Below are positions 45,611 to 58,009 of a stretch of DNA of 64,000 nucleotides, one piece after another; the first letter of the stretch is position 1; the number at the start of each line of letters is the position of its first letter. A model generated the notes under the pieces. That model searched no databases and had not been told where the DNA came from. It saw only the letters and a program-made list of their open reading frames with translations. The stretch is from Providencia alcalifaciens (lineage in GTDB: Bacteria; Pseudomonadota; Gammaproteobacteria; Enterobacterales; Enterobacteriaceae). The stretch is taken from assembly GCA_025961275.1 (NCBI GenBank), contig JAOQNJ010000001.1, forward strand, positions 3,369,353 to 3,433,352, given 5' to 3'. Both the position numbers and the translations under genes were made by a program.

Positions 45611-46234
45611 AACGCCTTCCTTACGTTTAGTTAATCGATTGCTTTTTTTGAATGGCGCAAAGACGTCATCATTTCAAGTGAAGGTTATTTTAAAGAGTTC
45701 AAGAATAATATCTGTTACCTAGTTTACATAAAAACTGTGACTTACATCATTTTTTAGAGCTGGTTCGCAAATATTGAAAATAGTTAAGATAGAACACATT
45801 CCCCTATACTCACTTGGCGAGTTATTGCTGTTGATTTATAGTAAAAATCTATAATTTATTGATAGGGAAATCATATAACCTGTGCCATATAATCCGCGGC
45901 TCGAAGCAGATATTTATCTATGTTCATCGAGCTTGCATGAGAGGAATAGCTTCGTTTACTGCCTACATGCTATTCGAGTTACTAAGATATAACCGACCAA
46001 ATATGTAAAGGAAATCGTAAATCTTTTATGCCAAAAATACGCTTAGAGGCTGTTGGACTTTCACTGTCACTTTGTACTCAATGCAATGCGAATGAAAGCG
46101 CTTTTTACTTAAATCAGTAAGGCAGTTCTGATTCAGTATAAGAAGCAAGAGATAAATTAAATTCGTTTTATTTATTTAGGAACTACTGAAAAAAACATTA
46201 AATATCAGCAATCCCTAATGATTACACTCGATGC
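45611..46234. other. Intergenic region between cytR and priA
   Basis: 624 bases without a gene. It holds the cytR promoter. A possible ERIC remnant ending ATTCGAGTTACTAAGATATA lies at 45900-45985. At 46045-46110, GAGGCTGTTGGACTTTCA plus GCGAATGAAAGCGCTTTT resemble parts of the dispersed repeat at 44324. Confidence 0.35.
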
Positions 46235-48620
<2,386 letters not shown>

Positions 48621-48833
48621 GATTTTAATTAATGATAATTAAAATCAGTCTATACGTAAAATAACTATTTTGAATGTTTTTTAAACAAATAAATTACTGT
48701 AAAAATAATCAGCAAATGCTATCGACTCTTAGAGTATCATAAAAAGCATACGGTTTTCATTGCGTGATAAACTGATTTTCTGTATGATCCGCCGCCTTTG
48801 GTGATTATTTTCGCCAATATATATTTTAATCAA

Positions 48834-48896
48834 CACGACGTGTGGTGTCCGGCGTCAGGGCTGGAATGGCGACACGGCCTTAATAGAGGTTTTCCC
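48834..48896 (+). promoter_or_regulatory. rpmE 5' leader
   Basis: The ~60 bases before the rpmE ATG contain complementary GGCGTC / GGCGAC / GGCC blocks able to fold. In E. coli L31 represses its own translation through the mRNA leader. A similar role here is inference only. AGAGG at 48884 is the likely ribosome site. Confidence 0.35.
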
Positions 48897-49112
48897 ATGA
48901 AAAAAGGTATTCACCCTAAATACGAAGAAATTACTGCAACTTGTTCTTGCGGTAACGTTATGAAAGTTAATTCAACAGCTGGTCACTCGCTGAACCTAGA
49001 CGTTTGTGGTAACTGCCACCCGTTCTATACTGGTAAACAGCGTGACGTTGCTTCCGGTGGTCGTGTTGATCGCTTTAATCAGCGTTTCAGTATCCCAGGC
49101 GCTAAGAAGTAA
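48897..49112 (+). CDS. rpmE: 50S ribosomal protein L31, zinc-binding type
   Basis: A 71-residue ribosomal protein of the central protuberance and a bridge to the small subunit. The four zinc cysteines are visible as CSCGN (Cys16, Cys18) and CGNC (Cys37, Cys40), so this is the C+ form that is replaced by YkgM-type L31 under zinc starvation. The start at 48897 gives [20 protein letters not shown], as in E. coli. It is divergent from priA. Confidence 0.98.
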   Translation: MKKGIHPKYEEITATCSCGNVMKVNSTAGHSLNLDVCGNCHPFYTGKQRDVASGGRVDRFNQRFSIPGAKK

Positions 49113-49196
49113 TCAAGCCTGCGAAAAAAGGCATGTAAGTGACCTTTTTGGATAAGCTGAATGTAAGCGTTGAAGTTAATTCGACGACTTATGTAG

Positions 49197-49229
49197 AAAA
49201 ACCCATTCAAAAATTGAATGGGTTTTTTG
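49197..49229. terminator. Bidirectional terminator of rpmE and the convergent lipoprotein gene
   Basis: ACCCATTCAA, loop AAA, TTGAATGGGT, with A-run before and T-run after. Confidence 0.92.
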
Positions 49230-49232
49230 CTT

Positions 49233-49979
49233 TTAGTGCTTACGACATGGCGCAGGAGCATAACTATTGTCTGCAGGGAATGGATTAGCTTCGCAATTAG
49301 GCAATTCTTCACGTACTTCAAAAATAGCCACGCCAATCACACCAATATTACGTTCCTCACCTTGCATATTTTGATTCACATATGAGGCTTCAGGGGCGGC
49401 AAAACGGAACGCGGCGACTTGGGTGTTATTTTTACGAAAACCTTCAATTTCAAGCTGCTTACCAGGGCGAACTAAATAACCACTATTTTGATAAGAGCCG
49501 GCTTGACCATTAAGCACATCAAGACCATCTACGGTGGTTATCACTTCAAAGCTTTTTGTTTTATCGTTATTAGCGATATGAATTGCATACCGCATACCTT
49601 CATTTGCCGACAGGATATATTTGCCTTGGCGATCACGATAAATTGGCATTGGTTGTCCATTCTCACCAATAACTTTCACTTCAATCGGCAATAAAGGAAT
49701 ATAAGATTGGGTATAGACACTACTTGGAATGCGTTCCCCACGGTAATGAATCGTAACGGTGTCATAAGGAGATTCGGTCAGTCGGCTCGCACTGACATTA
49801 TGGACAGAAGAGTTAATATCCTCCCCCCATTTTGTGCCAAGTATTTTTGCAGCTGGAGCAGATGTTGTCTCTAATTTGTTATTGGGATCTACAGCGCGGT
49901 GTGGGTAAGTAGAACAACCTGCGGTAAGTAGCAATGCTCCACCGAGCAGGGCTGTAGTAATTTTGGCGTATAAATTCAT
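49233..49979 (-). CDS. Uncharacterised lipoprotein
   Basis: A 248-residue lipoprotein with signal MNLYAKITTALLGGALLLTAGC (lipobox TAGC, Cys at residue 22). The mature protein is rich in beta strands, with 'GLDVLNGQAGSYQNSGYLVRPGKQLEIEGFRK' in the middle, followed by 'VAAFRFAAPEASY'. A two-Cys C-terminal tail ('PNCEANPFPADNSYAPAPCRKH') could form a disulfide. I do not recognise a named family, and no enzyme motif is visible. It is convergent with rpmE and probably faces the periplasm. Confidence 0.7.
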   Translation of the reverse strand: MNLYAKITTALLGGALLLTAGCSTYPHRAVDPNNKLETTSAPAAKILGTKWGEDINSSVHNVSASRLTESPYDTVTIHYRGERIPSSVYTQSYIPLLPIEVKVIGENGQPMPIYRDRQGKYILSANEGMRYAIHIANNDKTKSFEVITTVDGLDVLNGQAGSYQNSGYLVRPGKQLEIEGFRKNNTQVAAFRFAAPEASYVNQNMQGEERNIGVIGVAIFEVREELPNCEANPFPADNSYAPAPCRKH

Positions 49980-50363
49980 CGTATTAGCCTTTATTTATTC
50001 TATTTTCAGTACAGATATGATCTGAAGTTTAAATAAAGATAAGGAATAAAGCCTGAGGGGGAATCTGAAATAAAAATAAATAGGAGTAATCCTTTCATCC
50101 CAGAAAATTACTCAATTTCAATATATTAAGTGTATAACGATACCCATACTCCAAGAGTATGGTCACTGATCGCTATTCATTACCCGAATCACATAAATCG
50201 AGTTATGTTCATCGGGCTTTTATCGGAATAGCGGCACTTGCCGCCGAAATTATTTATGCTCTGCATTGCATTAACCGAGTAATTGCTAAGGTCTTTATTA
50301 CTGGTTTCTCTTCGCCCATAGCGGAAAGCTTCCCGATTTAATATGAGAAGAAGGCAGCAAAGA

Positions 50364-50681
50364 TTAATATTCCCAAGTATCAGGATCAATTCCGAGCTCG
50401 CGCATGATATCTTTTGCGGCATCAGGAATTTCATCACTACGTTCTTTCCGCAAATCATCATCGTTTGGCAGTGGCTGCCCAGTGAATGCATGTAGAAATG
50501 CTTCACACAGTAGTTCACTGTTAGTTGCATGACGCAAGTTATTGATTTGGCGGCGAGTACGCTCATCAGTTAAAATTTTCAGTACCTTTAATGGGATCGA
50601 TACTGTAATTTTTTTTACCTGCTCACTTTTTTTGCCATGTTCAGCATACGGACTGACATATTCACCGTTCCATTCAGCCAT
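50364..50681 (-). CDS. metJ: Methionine repressor MetJ
   Basis: Ribbon-helix-helix repressor that binds met boxes with S-adenosylmethionine. The 105-residue chain is the family length. The DNA-binding strand is '[50 protein letters not shown]', followed by acidic '[13 protein letters not shown]' and the C-terminal '[13 protein letters not shown]'. It is divergent from metB across a shared operator region. Confidence 0.98.
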   Translation of the reverse strand: MAEWNGEYVSPYAEHGKKSEQVKKITVSIPLKVLKILTDERTRRQINNLRHATNSELLCEAFLHAFTGQPLPNDDDLRKERSDEIPDAAKDIMRELGIDPDTWEY

Positions 50682-50922
50682 GAGTTACCTTGATTATTTT
50701 CATCAATAATAAAAAATAATATGCCCGCAATCTTTCTCAGCAACAAAATATTTGCTGCTTGGGATATACAATTGACATATAAGTTAGAATAAGTGTTACA
50801 TAAATTATCATAATTTCTTATTGAAATTAATGAGTTAATTTATTTTGCGTAAATTACAATTAATTTACACATAATCATTAGGGATGATTATTCCATTACT
50901 TTATATAAACGTAAAGAGGTTT

Positions 50923-50954
50923 AGACGTCTAGATAGGTTGACGTCTATACATCT
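50923..50954. promoter_or_regulatory. MetJ operator: four tandem 8-bp met boxes
   Basis: AGACGTCT, AGATAGGT, TGACGTCT and ATACATCT stand end to end. The first equals the met-box consensus and the others match 5 to 7 of 8 bases. It lies 42 bases before the metB start and between metB and metJ, so both are likely controlled. Confidence 0.92.
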
Positions 50955-50996
50955 GATGGGTATTATTTGGCTTATCATGTATCAGGAGAAGCGTTC

Positions 50997-52157
50997 ATGG
51001 CTCACAAACCGTCAACTATCGCCATTCATAATGGATTAAATGAAGACTCGCAGTTTGGCTGCGTCGTCCCCCCTATCTATCTATCGAGTACCTATAATTT
51101 TACTGATTTTAATGAGCCACGTACTCATGACTATTCTCGTCGAGGAAATCCTGGGCGTGACATTGTGCAAAGAACACTTGCACAGCTCGAAGGTGGTAGT
51201 GGTGCGGTAGTGACAAACAGTGGTATGTCAGCATTGCATTTGCTGTGCACAGTTTTTTTACAGCCAGGAGACTTATTGATTGCCCCTCATGATTGCTATG
51301 GTGGAAGTTATCGTTTATTCAATAGCCAACATCAGCGAGGAGCTTATCAGGTTCAGTTTGTTGACCAAAATAATGAAGCTGAATTGCAAGCAGCTTTAGA
51401 TAAAAAACCGAAGTTAATACTGATTGAAACTCCGAGTAATCCGCTGCTACGCATTTATGATATCGAAAAGATTGCTCGATTGGCTCATGACGCGGGTGCG
51501 CTGGTGGTGGTTGATAATACATTTTTAAGCCCTATATTACAGCAGCCTATAGCACTCGGGGCTGATTTTGTCGTCCACTCTTGTACAAAATATCTAAATG
51601 GACATTCAGACATTATTGCAGGTACGGTGATTGCCAAAGAAGAGAAATGGGCAATAGAATTAACTTGGTGGGCTAATAATATCGGCGTGACGGGTGGGGC
51701 ATTTGATAGCTACTTGTTATTAAGAGGGATTCGAACGCTATCCCCACGAATAAAGCAGCAACAAAGCAACGCACAGGAAATAGTAAATTATCTTAAAACA
51801 CAGCCTTTGGTCGGGAAATTATATTATCCTTCGTTAGAAAATCATGCCGGCCATAAAATTGCAGTGAAACAGCAAAAAGGTTTCGGTGCTATGCTGAGTT
51901 TTGAATTTAATGGCAACGAGCAACAGTTGCGACATTTTCTCGGTACACTAACATTATTTACACTCGCAGAGTCACTGGGAGGGGTTGAGACACTAATATC
52001 ACACACCGCCACCATGACTCATGCTGGAATGTCGGCAGAAGCCCGAGCAGCAGCAGGAATTACTGATAGCTTGTTGCGAGTGTCTGTAGGTATTGAAGAT
52101 TCTCAAGATTTAGTCGCAGATTTAGATAATGCATTTAAGATAGCAGCGCAACGCTAG
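50997..52157 (+). CDS. metB: Cystathionine gamma-synthase
   Basis: PLP enzyme that condenses O-succinylhomoserine with cysteine, first step of transsulfuration to methionine. The start at 50997 has AGGAGA eight bases upstream and gives 386 residues, the E. coli length. Visible: 'YSRRGNPGRDIVQRTLAQLEGG', 'PHDCYGGSYRLF', the PLP lysine in 'HSCTKYLNGHSDIIAG' and 'LAESLGGVETLISHTATMTHAGM'. It lies 11 bases before metL, the usual metBL operon. Confidence 0.98.
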   Translation: MAHKPSTIAIHNGLNEDSQFGCVVPPIYLSSTYNFTDFNEPRTHDYSRRGNPGRDIVQRTLAQLEGGSGAVVTNSGMSALHLLCTVFLQPGDLLIAPHDCYGGSYRLFNSQHQRGAYQVQFVDQNNEAELQAALDKKPKLILIETPSNPLLRIYDIEKIARLAHDAGALVVVDNTFLSPILQQPIALGADFVVHSCTKYLNGHSDIIAGTVIAKEEKWAIELTWWANNIGVTGGAFDSYLLLRGIRTLSPRIKQQQSNAQEIVNYLKTQPLVGKLYYPSLENHAGHKIAVKQQKGFGAMLSFEFNGNEQQLRHFLGTLTLFTLAESLGGVETLISHTATMTHAGMSAEARAAAGITDSLLRVSVGIEDSQDLVADLDNAFKIAAQR

Positions 52158-52168
52158 CGGAGTATTTG

Positions 52169-54610
52169 ATGAGTGTACTGACAGCAGTCGAGGCGGATCC
52201 ATGTCACCGCCAGTTACATAAATTTGGTGGTAGCAGTTTAGCTGATGCAAAATGTTACCAGCGAGTGGCTAATATCATGGCGAGTTACAGCAAACCGGGC
52301 GACTTAATGGTGGTTTCCGCTGCGGGTAGTACAACAAATCAACTTATTAATTGGTTGAAATTGAGCCAAAGTGACCGAGTTTCAGCGCATCAAGTTCAGC
52401 AATACTTACGCCGCTATCAGCAAGATTTAATTACCGAATTATTACCAACGGATAAAGCAGATAATTTAAAGCGCTTATTTGTTGAAGATTTAGAGCGTTT
52501 AAGTGGTTTGCTGGATCAGCCTATCAATGACGCCTCTTATGCAGAGGTGGTCGGTCACGGTGAAATTTGGTCCGCACGTCTGATGTCCGCAATATTACAA
52601 GAAGCAGATATGAGCAGTACTTGGCTGGATGCACGTACTTTTTTACGCGCGGAAAGGGCAGCTCAGCCTCAAGTTGACGAAACTCAATCTCGTCAATTGC
52701 TTCAACAAATTTTAGTTCAATATCCTAAGCATCGCCTTGTTGTCACTGGGTTTATTTCATGTAATCAAGTGGGTGAAACCGTCCTTTTAGGTCGTAATGG
52801 AAGTGATTATTCCGCAACCCAAGTTGGTGCATTGGCGGACGCTGAAAAAGTGACTATCTGGAGTGATGTAGCGGGTGTATATAGTGCTGACCCTCGCAAA
52901 ATCAAAGATGCGTGTTTACTGCCTTTATTACGTCTCGACGAAGCCAGTGAATTAGCTCGTCTTGCAGCACCCGTGTTGCATACTCGTACATTACAACCTG
53001 TTTCTGTCAGTAATATCGAATTGCAATTAAGATGTAGTTATCAACCGGAACAAGGCTCAACAAAAATTGAGCGCGTTTTGGCATCAGGATCAGGCGCTAA
53101 GATAGTTACCAGCCATGATGATGTGTGCATAATTGAACTCAGGATTGCACCAGATCGTAATTTTAATCAGATTTATAAAGATATCGATTTATTACTCAAG
53201 CGTGTTCAGTTACGTCCATTAGCACAGGGTATTCACCATGATAGGCATCTTTTACAATTCTGCTATACCGCAGAAATTGTTGAAAGTGCATTGAATGTAC
53301 TTGAAGAGGCGGCACTTCCCGGCACATTATCCCTTCGAGAAGGTTTTTCGCTGGTGGCCTTAGTAGGCGCTGGCGTATGTAAAAACCCACTGCACAGCCA
53401 CCGCTTTTATGAAGAGTTAAAAGAGCAGCCTGTTGAGTTTGTTTGGCATTCGGAAGATGGCATCAGCTTAGTTGCTGTGTTGCGTACGAATCAAACGGAC
53501 CATTTAATTCAAGGTATGCATAAAAGTCTATTTCGCGCAGAAAAACGTATTGGATTAGTGTTATTTGGTAAAGGTAACATTGGCGCTCGTTGGTTGGAGT
53601 TATTTGCCACAGAACAGCCCAATTTGTCTGCGCGTAGTGATTTTGATTTTGTGCTTGCCGGTGTAGTCGATAGCCGCCGCAGCTTGCTGAATTACCAAGG
53701 TATCAATTCAAGCCGTGCCTTAGCTTTCTTTAATGACGAAGCGGTTGAACATGAAGATGAAAATTTATTTTTATGGATGCGTTCACACCCTTACGATGAT
53801 TTGGTTGTCCTAGACGTCACGGCGAGTGAAACACTTGCTGATAGCTACGTTGATTTTGCTAGCTACGGTTTTCATGTGATTAGCGCAAATAAAATTGCGG
53901 GTGCTGCAGAAACACAGCGATATCGCCAAATTCGTGACACCTTCGCGAAAACAGGCGGCCATTGGTTATACAATGCGACAGTTGGTGCTGGATTACCGAT
54001 TAACCATACAGTACGAGATCTCAAAGAGAGTGGTGATACCATTTTAGCGGTTAGCGGGATATTCTCTGGGACATTATCTTGGTTATTTTTACAGTTTGAT
54101 GGCTCTGTCCCCTTTAGCGAGTTAGTGGAACAGGCATGGCAGCAAGGACTCACTGAACCCGACCCACGTATCGATCTCTCGGGTCAAGATGTGATGCGCA
54201 AATTGATTATATTGGCGCGTGAGGCAGGTTATGAAATTGAGCCTAGTGATGTTCGTGTTGAGTCACTGGTACCAGCAGAAGCTGAAGCTGGCTCATTGGA
54301 TGAGTTTTTTGAAAATAGTGCATTAATTAATGAACAGATGGAACTGCGTTTAGAGGCAGCCCAAGAAATGGGCATGGTACTACGCTATGTGGCACGCTAT
54401 GATGCAGTAAAAGGCCGTGCACGTGTTGGAGTCGAGGCCGTTAAATCTGACCATCCGCTATCATCGCTATTACCGGGTGATAACGTGTTTGCCATAGAAA
54501 GTCGTTGGTATCGTGATAATCCATTAGTGATCCGTGGCCCCGGAGCTGGTCGTGATGTCACTGCGGGCGCTATTCAATCAGATCTTAATCGTCTTTCACA
54601 GTTGTTGTAA
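52169..54610 (+). CDS. metL: Bifunctional aspartokinase II / homoserine dehydrogenase II
   Basis: Catalyses the first and third steps from aspartate towards methionine. The ATG at 52169 follows GGAG and gives 813 residues. The N-terminal kinase shows HKFGGSSLAD and 'GETVLLGRNGSDYSAT'. The middle is the degenerate regulatory part, as expected for the feedback-insensitive enzyme. The C-terminal dehydrogenase has the NAD motif 'GLVLFGKGNIGARWLELF', 'GFHVISANKIAG' and 'TGGHWLYNATVGAGLPI'. In many relatives metF follows; here a RiPP locus does. Confidence 0.98.
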   Translation: MSVLTAVEADPCHRQLHKFGGSSLADAKCYQRVANIMASYSKPGDLMVVSAAGSTTNQLINWLKLSQSDRVSAHQVQQYLRRYQQDLITELLPTDKADNLKRLFVEDLERLSGLLDQPINDASYAEVVGHGEIWSARLMSAILQEADMSSTWLDARTFLRAERAAQPQVDETQSRQLLQQILVQYPKHRLVVTGFISCNQVGETVLLGRNGSDYSATQVGALADAEKVTIWSDVAGVYSADPRKIKDACLLPLLRLDEASELARLAAPVLHTRTLQPVSVSNIELQLRCSYQPEQGSTKIERVLASGSGAKIVTSHDDVCIIELRIAPDRNFNQIYKDIDLLLKRVQLRPLAQGIHHDRHLLQFCYTAEIVESALNVLEEAALPGTLSLREGFSLVALVGAGVCKNPLHSHRFYEELKEQPVEFVWHSEDGISLVAVLRTNQTDHLIQGMHKSLFRAEKRIGLVLFGKGNIGARWLELFATEQPNLSARSDFDFVLAGVVDSRRSLLNYQGINSSRALAFFNDEAVEHEDENLFLWMRSHPYDDLVVLDVTASETLADSYVDFASYGFHVISANKIAGAAETQRYRQIRDTFAKTGGHWLYNATVGAGLPINHTVRDLKESGDTILAVSGIFSGTLSWLFLQFDGSVPFSELVEQAWQQGLTEPDPRIDLSGQDVMRKLIILAREAGYEIEPSDVRVESLVPAEAEAGSLDEFFENSALINEQMELRLEAAQEMGMVLRYVARYDAVKGRARVGVEAVKSDHPLSSLLPGDNVFAIESRWYRDNPLVIRGPGAGRDVTAGAIQSDLNRLSQLL

Positions 54611-54624
54611 TTCTTTGCCTAGTA

Positions 54625-54660
54625 TAGGGGCAGTTGATCTTGAAAGGTCAACTGCCCCTA
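54625..54660. terminator. Strong hairpin after metL
   Basis: TAGGGGCAGTTGA (54625-54637) and TCAACTGCCCCTA (54648-54660) form a perfect 13-bp stem. No T-tract. It marks the junction between conserved metL and the RiPP locus. Confidence 0.75.
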
Positions 54661-54720
54661 AGTTGTCATATTTCAAGTTAGCTCGCTGAACCTGCTTTTA
54701 GTTGCTTTCTTTTCCTGTAA

Positions 54721-57144
54721 CTAGTAAACCCTACATTTGAGGGATTGCAAATATTCTTGGGGGGTAATAAAAACACCGTTAGCCATATCAAAAACTCTGT
54801 CGGCCACTGCAATCGTGTCGGGCCGATGAGCAGCAAAAAGGCGAGTTATTTTCATCGCCTTAACAGCATCGTTAATTTTCCGCTCATTTTTAATATCAAG
54901 GGCAGAAGTCGATTCATCCAGTATGAGAATCTTAGGTTTTCTATAAAGTGCCCGAGCTAGGGATATTCGTTGTTTTTGCCCACCAGATAACGCACTCCCC
55001 ATATCCCCAACTACAGAATTATAACTATTCGGCATAAGCTCAATTTCATCATGGATAGAAGCGGCTCTTGCGCATTCATTCATAAATTCAATATTTGGTC
55101 GTTCAGAAAAAGAAGTAATGTTTTCTAGCAGCGAACCCGTAAATAAAAAATCATCCTGAAGTACATAAGAAATATGTTTACGATAAGCTTCAAGACCGAT
55201 ACTACCTATAGGAACGCCTTTAATACTAATGAGACCTTCCGTGGGTTCAAGCAATGAAGCAATAACATGAAGGAGTGTGGATTTACCACACCCTGATGAA
55301 CCTACAAATGCAATACTTTCACCTGGTTCGATTATAAAAGACAGTTTTTCAAAGATATAAGGTTCATTAGCTGAGTAAGCAAAAGACAATGATAATATTT
55401 CTAACCTCCCATAAAATTCTATGGCTGAATGTTTAAGAGTATCATAGAGTGTATTTTCACTTTTAGTAAGAGCTACATCGCTAAGTCTATCTGTATGCAT
55501 TGAGAGCATTTTAAATTCGTATACAGCATCACAAAAATTTATTGTTCTCTGGATAAACATATCAGCGTACAGGATAAAGGCGAACAAGATACCAGTAGTA
55601 AAAAAAACACGTTCAGTCATCTGTGCACCAATATAGATAACTAGACATGCTACCAAGCCAGTCATAAAAGCGCTAATTAATCGAAAAGTAAGGTCAATAC
55701 GAAAAAGTTTAATACTCGCCGCAATACTTTCAGTTGAAAGATTAAGCCATTTTATTTTCCTATTAATACTCAAACCAAGCATTTTAATTGCGGCAATGCC
55801 GCGAGTAGTTTCTATAAAATGCGAACTTTGAATTGCGGTTTTATTGATTGACTCGGCTAAAGCGCTTTTATACATACTAAAAAAAGACCACTTGATGAGA
55901 ATATACAGTAAAGCAATAAAAGTTACGCCAATGCACAGCGCTAGACTGTAAAGACTCATAACAATCAGTAATGAGATTGTGATAATTGCATCAAGAATTG
56001 CACTTACCATTCGTGCAGTAAATGCTTCTTGGATTTGGTTTAATGATTGTAAACGAGATGCAATATCCCCCAAATAGCGCTTTTTAAAATAGGGAACAGG
56101 GAGGCTAATTAGCTTACTTAAGAAACCCTCAGACCAGCTCATACCAATAGAATATTTAGCAGAGATAATAATCCAATCACGAAACCACGTAAGTAGCATT
56201 CGCATAAAAAGTAATGCGACAACCGCCGCTGAAATAACATTAAGAGCAAACATATCACTTGAGCTAAGAATGTTATCAATCACAAACTGAGAAGAAGCCG
56301 GAATAAGCAATGTTACAAGCTCTATCGCTGCTACTTTTCCATCTATGGTGCTGACAATTTCTATTCGTTCTGTGCTATCTAATTGCGCCAACTCCTGAGA
56401 AATACGGGTAATTTCTTGATATACGTTATTTGCTTTTTCTTCAACATCATGAAATTTGGTATCAGCTTCAGATTCAAGAAAAATGATATCCGCATGTCTT
56501 TTCGTGATCTGCACTAAAGTATTTTTTATCTTTTCATCAGCAATTAAGACCTCTTGCTGAGATTCATACAACATCATTTCAGGTATAACACCACTTTAGT
56601 TGTGCTTGAGAAATGAGCTATATTTTTTCTGTGCATCTGCAAAAACAGTTTTATTAATTGAAAGCAGCTCCTGCAATTGCATCAGTTCAATCTTCTTGTT
56701 AGCTATAGTTGCTGGCATTTTTAAAAGAACACTTTCTTTCTTTTTCGCTAGTAATTCTAATTTTTTAGCGAGTAATAGCTTTCTTTCTATCAATGACTCC
56801 CTTTCTCTTTGAGAAATTAACCCTGATTTTGTTTTTATTTCATGCTAAACGACCATGACACGTTGGCTAGAGTGAACTTGTTGACCATCAGTTGCATTTA
56901 AACTCAATATGATCCCGTCTATTGGCGCAACAAGGGAAGATGCATTAGGATTAAAAATCACTTGCCCGGGCGCTTCTATATTGACGCTATAAGAGCCTCA
57001 AATGAGGCACGAAAATAAAATGGTACCAGTTGTTATACTTAAGATAAGGGGAGTTTTTGTCGGTAGAGAAATATTAAGAGTGTGTCTACCAATCCAAGCA
57101 TTTTTACTATAAGAAATTGCCTCTTTGCGGAATAAATCATTCAC
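54721..57144 (-). pseudogene. Exporter of the RiPP locus: HlyD-like adaptor fused to peptidase-less ABC transporter, three in-frame stops
   Basis: One frame throughout. From a GTG at 57144 (AAGGA upstream, 28 bases after the protease gene) it encodes an HlyD/CvaA-like adaptor ('DLFRKEAISYSKNAWIGRH', a membrane helix, 'APGQVIFNPNASSLVAPIDG', coiled coil). TGA stands at 56998-57000, TAG at 56845-56847 and TAA at 56596-56598. At about 56330 the adaptor passes directly into an ABC membrane domain ('IELVTLLIPASSQFVIDN'). The ABC part lacks the N-terminal C39 peptidase. The nucleotide-binding domain is complete: Walker A GSSGCGKST, signature LSGGQKQR, Walker B ILILDESTSALD. In CvaA/CvaB systems these are two genes, so a deletion has merged them. 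Confidence 0.82.
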
Positions 57145-57172
57145 CAACAGTCCTTATAATTTTCAATTGATA

Positions 57173-58009
57173 TTATTTAGGTAAGCTAATTAATAACTTA
57201 TCATTTGATATGACAATAATTTTGTTAGAAAGAAAATCCTCACCTAACAGTCCATCAAAATTTATTCGGTTATCATCAATAAAAAAAAGAAGAGCGGAGG
57301 GTTTATTCCCATCCGGAGTAATCAGGTTTTTTTTAGGGCAAGCTAGAGAAAGCTCAACACATCCAGCTTTTGAACGAGTAAAAAGTAGAGTATGGCTTGC
57401 GCCTGTATCAATAAGCATACGATAGACTTTCTTATCATCAGCAGAAGAGATATTAAGTTCTATTCCGTTCTCAGTTCGAGTAAAGGGGATGGTTTTCCAA
57501 TGGTAGCTCGCTGGAAGAGAGCTAAAATCATCGGCTATTGTCAGCATTTTCGATATGTAATTGATAATCATTATTTTATTTTTGATAATGCCCAGCCCTA
57601 ATACTCCGTTGATGATAGGTGCGCCATTATCATCTACCATCCCATTTCCCCATGGCTTGAAAGCTTCAACATCAATAGCGGAAAGCTTTTTTTCGTTAAC
57701 AATAATATTGGTTTTTTTAGTGGTTACAGAAGACCTTTTTGTACCAAAAATATCACTGGAATTAACAATCTCCTTGTGATGGCTTCGTGCAAAAAAAAGT
57801 GAATCAAATATTGATTGTGGAATATAAAGGGCACTGGATGCACCTGTATCAATAGCAATTTTATTAATTTCTTCTCCATTAATATTCAATGATACGGTAG
57901 GAGTCGCATTATCAAGGTAAATAATCGGGGCTGTAATATCGGCTTTGACGGTTTCAACTGAAATAACGATAAAGCATAATGTAATGCATGCCCCCCAGAT
58001 TCTATTCAT
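57173..58009 (-). CDS. Secreted retropepsin-like aspartic protease
   Basis: A 278-residue exported protein with a signal peptide (WGACITLCFIVISVETVKA). Two retropepsin-type half-domains each carry an active-site motif, AIDTGASSAL (Asp54) and LIDTGASHTLL (Asp201), and each is followed by a hydrophobic-Gly turn ('GVLGLG', 'GLLGEDFL'). It is thus a single-chain two-lobed aspartic protease for the periplasm. Its ATG overlaps the restored stop of the maturase gene (ATGAATAG), so it belongs to the RiPP operon. It might trim the peptide or its leader after export, which is inference. The gene appears intact. Confidence 0.82.
   Translation of the reverse strand: MNRIWGACITLCFIVISVETVKADITAPIIYLDNATPTVSLNINGEEINKIAIDTGASSALYIPQSIFDSLFFARSHHKEIVNSSDIFGTKRSSVTTKKTNIIVNEKKLSAIDVEAFKPWGNGMVDDNGAPIINGVLGLGIIKNKIMIINYISKMLTIADDFSSLPASYHWKTIPFTRTENGIELNISSADDKKVYRMLIDTGASHTLLFTRSKAGCVELSLACPKKNLITPDGNKPSALLFFIDDNRINFDGLLGEDFLSNKIIVISNDKLLISLPK

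Noticed and set aside
50147-50240. Possible ERIC copy downstream of metJ (CGATACCCATACTCCAAGAG)
   Set aside because: Only the first ~15 bases resemble the family end and the right end is missing, so I did not list it as a repeat.
56596-57000. Stop-codon recoding (selenocysteine, pyrrolysine or readthrough) in the adaptor frame
   Set aside because: Three different stops occur together, no recoding hairpin directly follows the TGA, and the frame also carries a gene-fusing deletion; simple decay explains all of it.
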